Below, in pieces: positions 5,107-7,376 of a stretch of 7,376 nucleotides of DNA. The notes beneath the pieces were generated by a model. That model made no database searches. It was not told where the DNA came from and worked only from the letters and a program-made list of their open reading frames with translations. How positions within the stretch are numbered: the first letter of the stretch is position 1; each line of letters begins with the position of its first letter. Origin of the DNA: a bacterium (GTDB taxonomy: Bacteria > Desulfobacterota > GWC2-55-46 > S146-80 > JALXFI01); NCBI GenBank assembly GCA_027069035.1, contig JALXFI010000116.1:1-7376 (forward strand), written 5' to 3'. Position numbers and translations under genes: made by a program.

Positions 5107-7299
5107 CTAATTTAATGTTATATCTACACCTGATGACAGTGAGCCTTCATTCACAATCACAAATGTAATACCTCGTGGTTCGCCTTGATCATATCTTGCA
5201 TTTCCGTTAACATCCATGAATACCCTTATTCTATATGTTCCGGGCAATAATCCGCCCAACATATAATTACCAACATTTAGCATATCCCTTCTTTGTATAA
5301 GATATTCTCCCAGAAAAGCATTGATAAATATCTGTCCGGAATCTGTTCCTGAGTAAGATATTGAGCCTTCAACTCTACCAGGTTTGTATAGATAGACATC
5401 CTGATTGGTCGTATTGACGCCACCCGACAGGTTAATCCCTGTAGGTAAGGATGGATAACCAACATAACCCCATGCCTCATTGATATCTCTCTTTCCGTCA
5501 CCATCAACGTCTACAAAAGAAAAGACGTAATAAGTATCATCAGGAAGTTGTTCCAGTGTATATGGACCTGGTTGAGATATAGCAGAAGATGAGATAGGGC
5601 TTCCTATAGTGTTCGGCCTATTATACGCACTCATATTGACTGTCCCCGATTGAAAAGCTGAAAAATAGGCCGTGCCGGAAATACTATTCATCGTTGATGA
5701 CAGTGACGATAAGGCACTAAAGGCATTTATTCTTCCGTATCCAAAGTACTGATCCCAGCCTGGGTCACCAAGATCGTCTGCCGTATTCTTTATGACAGAT
5801 TCCACATCAGAGGCCGAAAGAGCAGGGTCTGCCGAGATTATTAAACCTGCAAGCCCTGCAACATGAGGAGTAGCGCTCGATGTGCCGTTAAAGTCACTTA
5901 CATAATTGTCTATTGTGTATCCGCCGCTTCCCATTATATCGGTAGTATAAATCTTTACGCCTGGAGCAGAGACATCAAGTTCAGGTCCATAGTTGCTGCC
6001 CCACCACCATTCGCCATCACAACTACTTGGACTTTTCCTCTCATCACAAGGGCTTGTGGCGCCAACCGCTATCACCTCAGATAGTGTCGCAGGGTAGATA
6101 ATCGCACCATCATCATTACCCGATGCAAAGGCCACAACCGAACCCTTTCCACCCCTCCCGTTTGTCTTGGCATACTGTATGGCACTGGTAATAATGCTTG
6201 ATGGGCTGCCGCCTCCCCAGCTATTACTCAGGACATCGGCCCCGTTATCTACCGCCCATTGGATACCGTCTGCAATCCATGAATCGTAAGTTATCCAGTA
6301 ACACCCTTTACATGATGACGGGCTGTAGGCAATTCTAACCGGCATTATCTTTACATTCCAGTTTACACCCGCAACACCCAGGGCATTATCCGTAACAGCA
6401 GAGGCAATACCGGCACATGAAGTTCCATGTCCATCCCAAGTGTTAGGAGCACCGCCACTGCCGTTTCCGGTAGCATCATACCCCGTTACAAGATTTGCCA
6501 ACAGATCCTCATGATTGAGATCAACCCCTTCATCTATTATTGCAATGGTTACCGTGGTGTCGCCTGTATGTATATCCCATGCCTCAGGGGCATCGATATC
6601 GGCATCAACAGTCCAGCCATTCTGCCCCGAATTATTGAGGTTCCATTGATCGTTATAGTATTGATCGTTAGGAGATAGTTGAGGCTTTAAAAGCCTTATA
6701 AAGTTAGGGTGTGCAAACTTTACAATAGGGCTGTCGTGATAGGTATTTGCAATCCTCAAAACATCCCCACCAACTCCAAAAGGGATTTTAAGGATATAAT
6801 CGCTTTTATTCAGGAAACCCTTCTTCACAACTATAACTCCAAGGTTACTATTAAGTTCATCAATCTCTTTTTCCGTTGCTGAAGGTCTAAATCTTACAAT
6901 AATCTCCTTGTTCAGGATCATCTTCGTGCCTTTTTGATCAAAGACCCTGGATACAAATTCTACATCAGGCTTTGTTATAAATCTATCAACGATTTGAGAT
7001 ATCCTATCCGCTCCAATCCCACTTTTAACCTTTAGTAAAACAAATTCCGGTTCATTGAGAACTTCTTTCTTACTAAAAGGTTCAATCTCCTTCTCGGTTT
7101 CTATCTGAGAACGCATATTTTTTTGTGAAATTCCCTTTTTAAATCTCACTGCAATACTATCATTAGAAACATTTAAAGGAATCTTCTCTCCATCCGAGTA
7201 GTAAAACTCCCATCCATTCCCATAACTATTGCCAGCATAAGCAAACGCAATAAAGAACATAAGACTCAAATACAATAAACACACTCCTGTTTTTTTCAT
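5107..7299 (-). CDS. secreted subtilisin-family (S8) serine protease with duplicated pro-domain and C-terminal beta repeats
   Basis: A 730-residue exported endopeptidase. Seen in order: a Sec signal peptide (1-22, likely cleavage after AYA); two related pro-domain units (about 47-121 and 131-203), each starting with a VRF strand; the S8 catalytic domain (about 213-533) with Asp256 (AIIDEGVD), His291 (DGHGTSCAG), oxyanion-hole Asn395 (ASGND) and Ser474 (GTSSATPHVAG), so the triad is complete; and two C-terminal repeats (about 538-638 and 641-730), each with an Asp-rich loop (DVDGDGKRD at 597, DVNGNARYD at 696) that resembles calcium-binding loops. The cysteine-containing inserts SPSSCKGC (326-333) and SPCDERKSPSSC (416-427) could form disulfides or bind metal. 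There is no PEP-CTERM, LPXTG or other obvious anchor. The start is fixed by AAGGAGG 6 nt upstream. The protease class is secure; the target is unknown, and any link to the downstream ligase rests on spacing alone. Confidence 0.95.
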   Translation of the reverse strand: MKKTGVCLLYLSLMFFIAFAYAGNSYGNGWEFYYSDGEKIPLNVSNDSIAVRFKKGISQKNMRSQIETEKEIEPFSKKEVLNEPEFVLLKVKSGIGADRISQIVDRFITKPDVEFVSRVFDQKGTKMILNKEIIVRFRPSATEKEIDELNSNLGVIVVKKGFLNKSDYILKIPFGVGGDVLRIANTYHDSPIVKFAHPNFIRLLKPQLSPNDQYYNDQWNLNNSGQNGWTVDADIDAPEAWDIHTGDTTVTIAIIDEGVDLNHEDLLANLVTGYDATGNGSGGAPNTWDGHGTSCAGIASAVTDNALGVAGVNWNVKIMPVRIAYSPSSCKGCYWITYDSWIADGIQWAVDNGADVLSNSWGGGSPSSIITSAIQYAKTNGRGGKGSVVAFASGNDDGAIIYPATLSEVIAVGATSPCDERKSPSSCDGEWWWGSNYGPELDVSAPGVKIYTTDIMGSGGYTIDNYVSDFNGTSSATPHVAGLAGLIISADPALSASDVESVIKNTADDLGDPGWDQYFGYGRINAFSALSSLSSTMNSISGTAYFSAFQSGTVNMSAYNRPNTIGSPISSSAISQPGPYTLEQLPDDTYYVFSFVDVDGDGKRDINEAWGYVGYPSLPTGINLSGGVNTTNQDVYLYKPGRVEGSISYSGTDSGQIFINAFLGEYLIQRRDMLNVGNYMLGGLLPGTYRIRVFMDVNGNARYDQGEPRGITFVIVNEGSLSSGVDITLN

Positions 7300-7305
7300 T
7301 ATAAA

Positions 7306-7312
7306 CCTCCTT
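7306..7312 (-). promoter_or_regulatory. strong Shine-Dalgarno site of the protease gene
   Basis: AAGGAGG on the minus strand lies 6 nt before ATG 7299. It is the best ribosome site in the window and fixes the start, which also gives a well-formed signal peptide. Confidence 0.85.
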
Positions 7313-7344
7313 TCATAATAAAAGCTCTTTTCTTGAATAGTGAT

Positions 7345-7375
7345 AACTACCCTGCACTTTTGGCGTAGGGTAGTT
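7345..7375. repeat. inverted repeat upstream of the protease gene
   Basis: AACTACCCT (7345-7353) is the perfect inverse complement of AGGGTAGTT (7367-7375). Two further pairs (G7354-T7366 and C7355-G7365) extend the stem to 11 bp around a 9-nt loop on the plus strand; on the minus strand the wobble pair becomes an A-C mismatch. It ends 45 bp upstream of the protease ATG and lies at the window edge. It may be the end of an upstream transcription unit, a leader hairpin of the protease mRNA or a protein-binding palindrome. No U-tract follows it on the minus strand. Confidence 0.45.
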
Positions 7376-7376
7376 C

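Noticed and set aside
5107..5691. C-terminal surface-anchoring signal (PEP-CTERM, LPXTG or Por/T9SS type)
   Set aside because: The protein ends GVDITLN with no PEP box, terminal transmembrane helix, basic tail or LPXTG, so sorting by an exosortase or sortase is not supported.
7313..7325. TATTAT on the minus strand as a -10 box for the protease
   Set aside because: It would start transcription within the Shine-Dalgarno site, and no acceptable -35 hexamer lies 16-18 nt upstream.
7345..7376. c-di-GMP (GEMM-type) riboswitch or integron attC site
   Set aside because: The ACGCCAAAAG segment only loosely recalls the GEMM consensus and the second helix is missing. The arms do not match attC core-site patterns. 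Only a simple inverted repeat is supported.
1..7376. CRISPR array, transposon ends, phage genes, toxin-antitoxin or defence genes
   Set aside because: There are no regularly spaced repeats, no paired terminal repeats around a gene, and none of the four proteins belongs to such families.

Overview
The window carries four complete protein genes, all on the minus strand. Read in the direction of transcription (right to left) they are: a secreted subtilisin-family (S8) serine protease (7299-5107), an AMP-forming acyl-CoA synthetase/ligase of the ANL superfamily (5068-3536), a zinc-dependent medium-chain alcohol dehydrogenase resembling scyllo-inosose 3-dehydrogenase (3539-2376), and a Wzz/Wzc-type polysaccharide co-polymerase fused to a BY-kinase-like ATPase domain (2088-40). 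There are no tRNA or rRNA genes, CRISPR arrays, insertion sequences or transposase remnants.

The organism is a bacterium with AT-rich DNA. The co-polymerase and kinase are fused in one chain, which is the usual arrangement in Gram-negative (diderm) bacteria. The protease has a Sec signal peptide and C-terminal beta domains of a kind I associate with environmental Nitrospirota, Desulfobacterota, Planctomycetota or candidate-phylum genomes. I cannot place it more exactly from the sequence.

The first three genes look like one transcription unit. Protease and ligase are 38 bp apart with no convincing terminator. Ligase and dehydrogenase overlap by 4 bp (ATGA), and a GGAG Shine-Dalgarno site for the dehydrogenase lies inside the ligase 3' end, so these two are probably translationally coupled and act in one pathway. 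I infer activation of a carboxylic acid with ATP plus oxidation of a secondary alcohol, possibly a cyclitol or sugar; the substrates are unknown. A 287-bp gap follows. It holds a perfect 15-bp hairpin and several copies of a 9-bp motif, and it separates this unit from the exopolysaccharide/capsule gene.

The most unusual feature is in the Wzc-like protein. The P-loop lysine of its Walker A motif is replaced by serine, and its C-terminal tyrosine cluster is reduced to two tyrosines, while Walker A' and Walker B remain. It may be a kinase-dead chain-length regulator. The protease is also odd: it has a duplicated pro-domain, cysteine-bearing inserts in the catalytic domain and two C-terminal repeats with Asp-rich, calcium-type loops. 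I see no clear evidence of an entirely new system.
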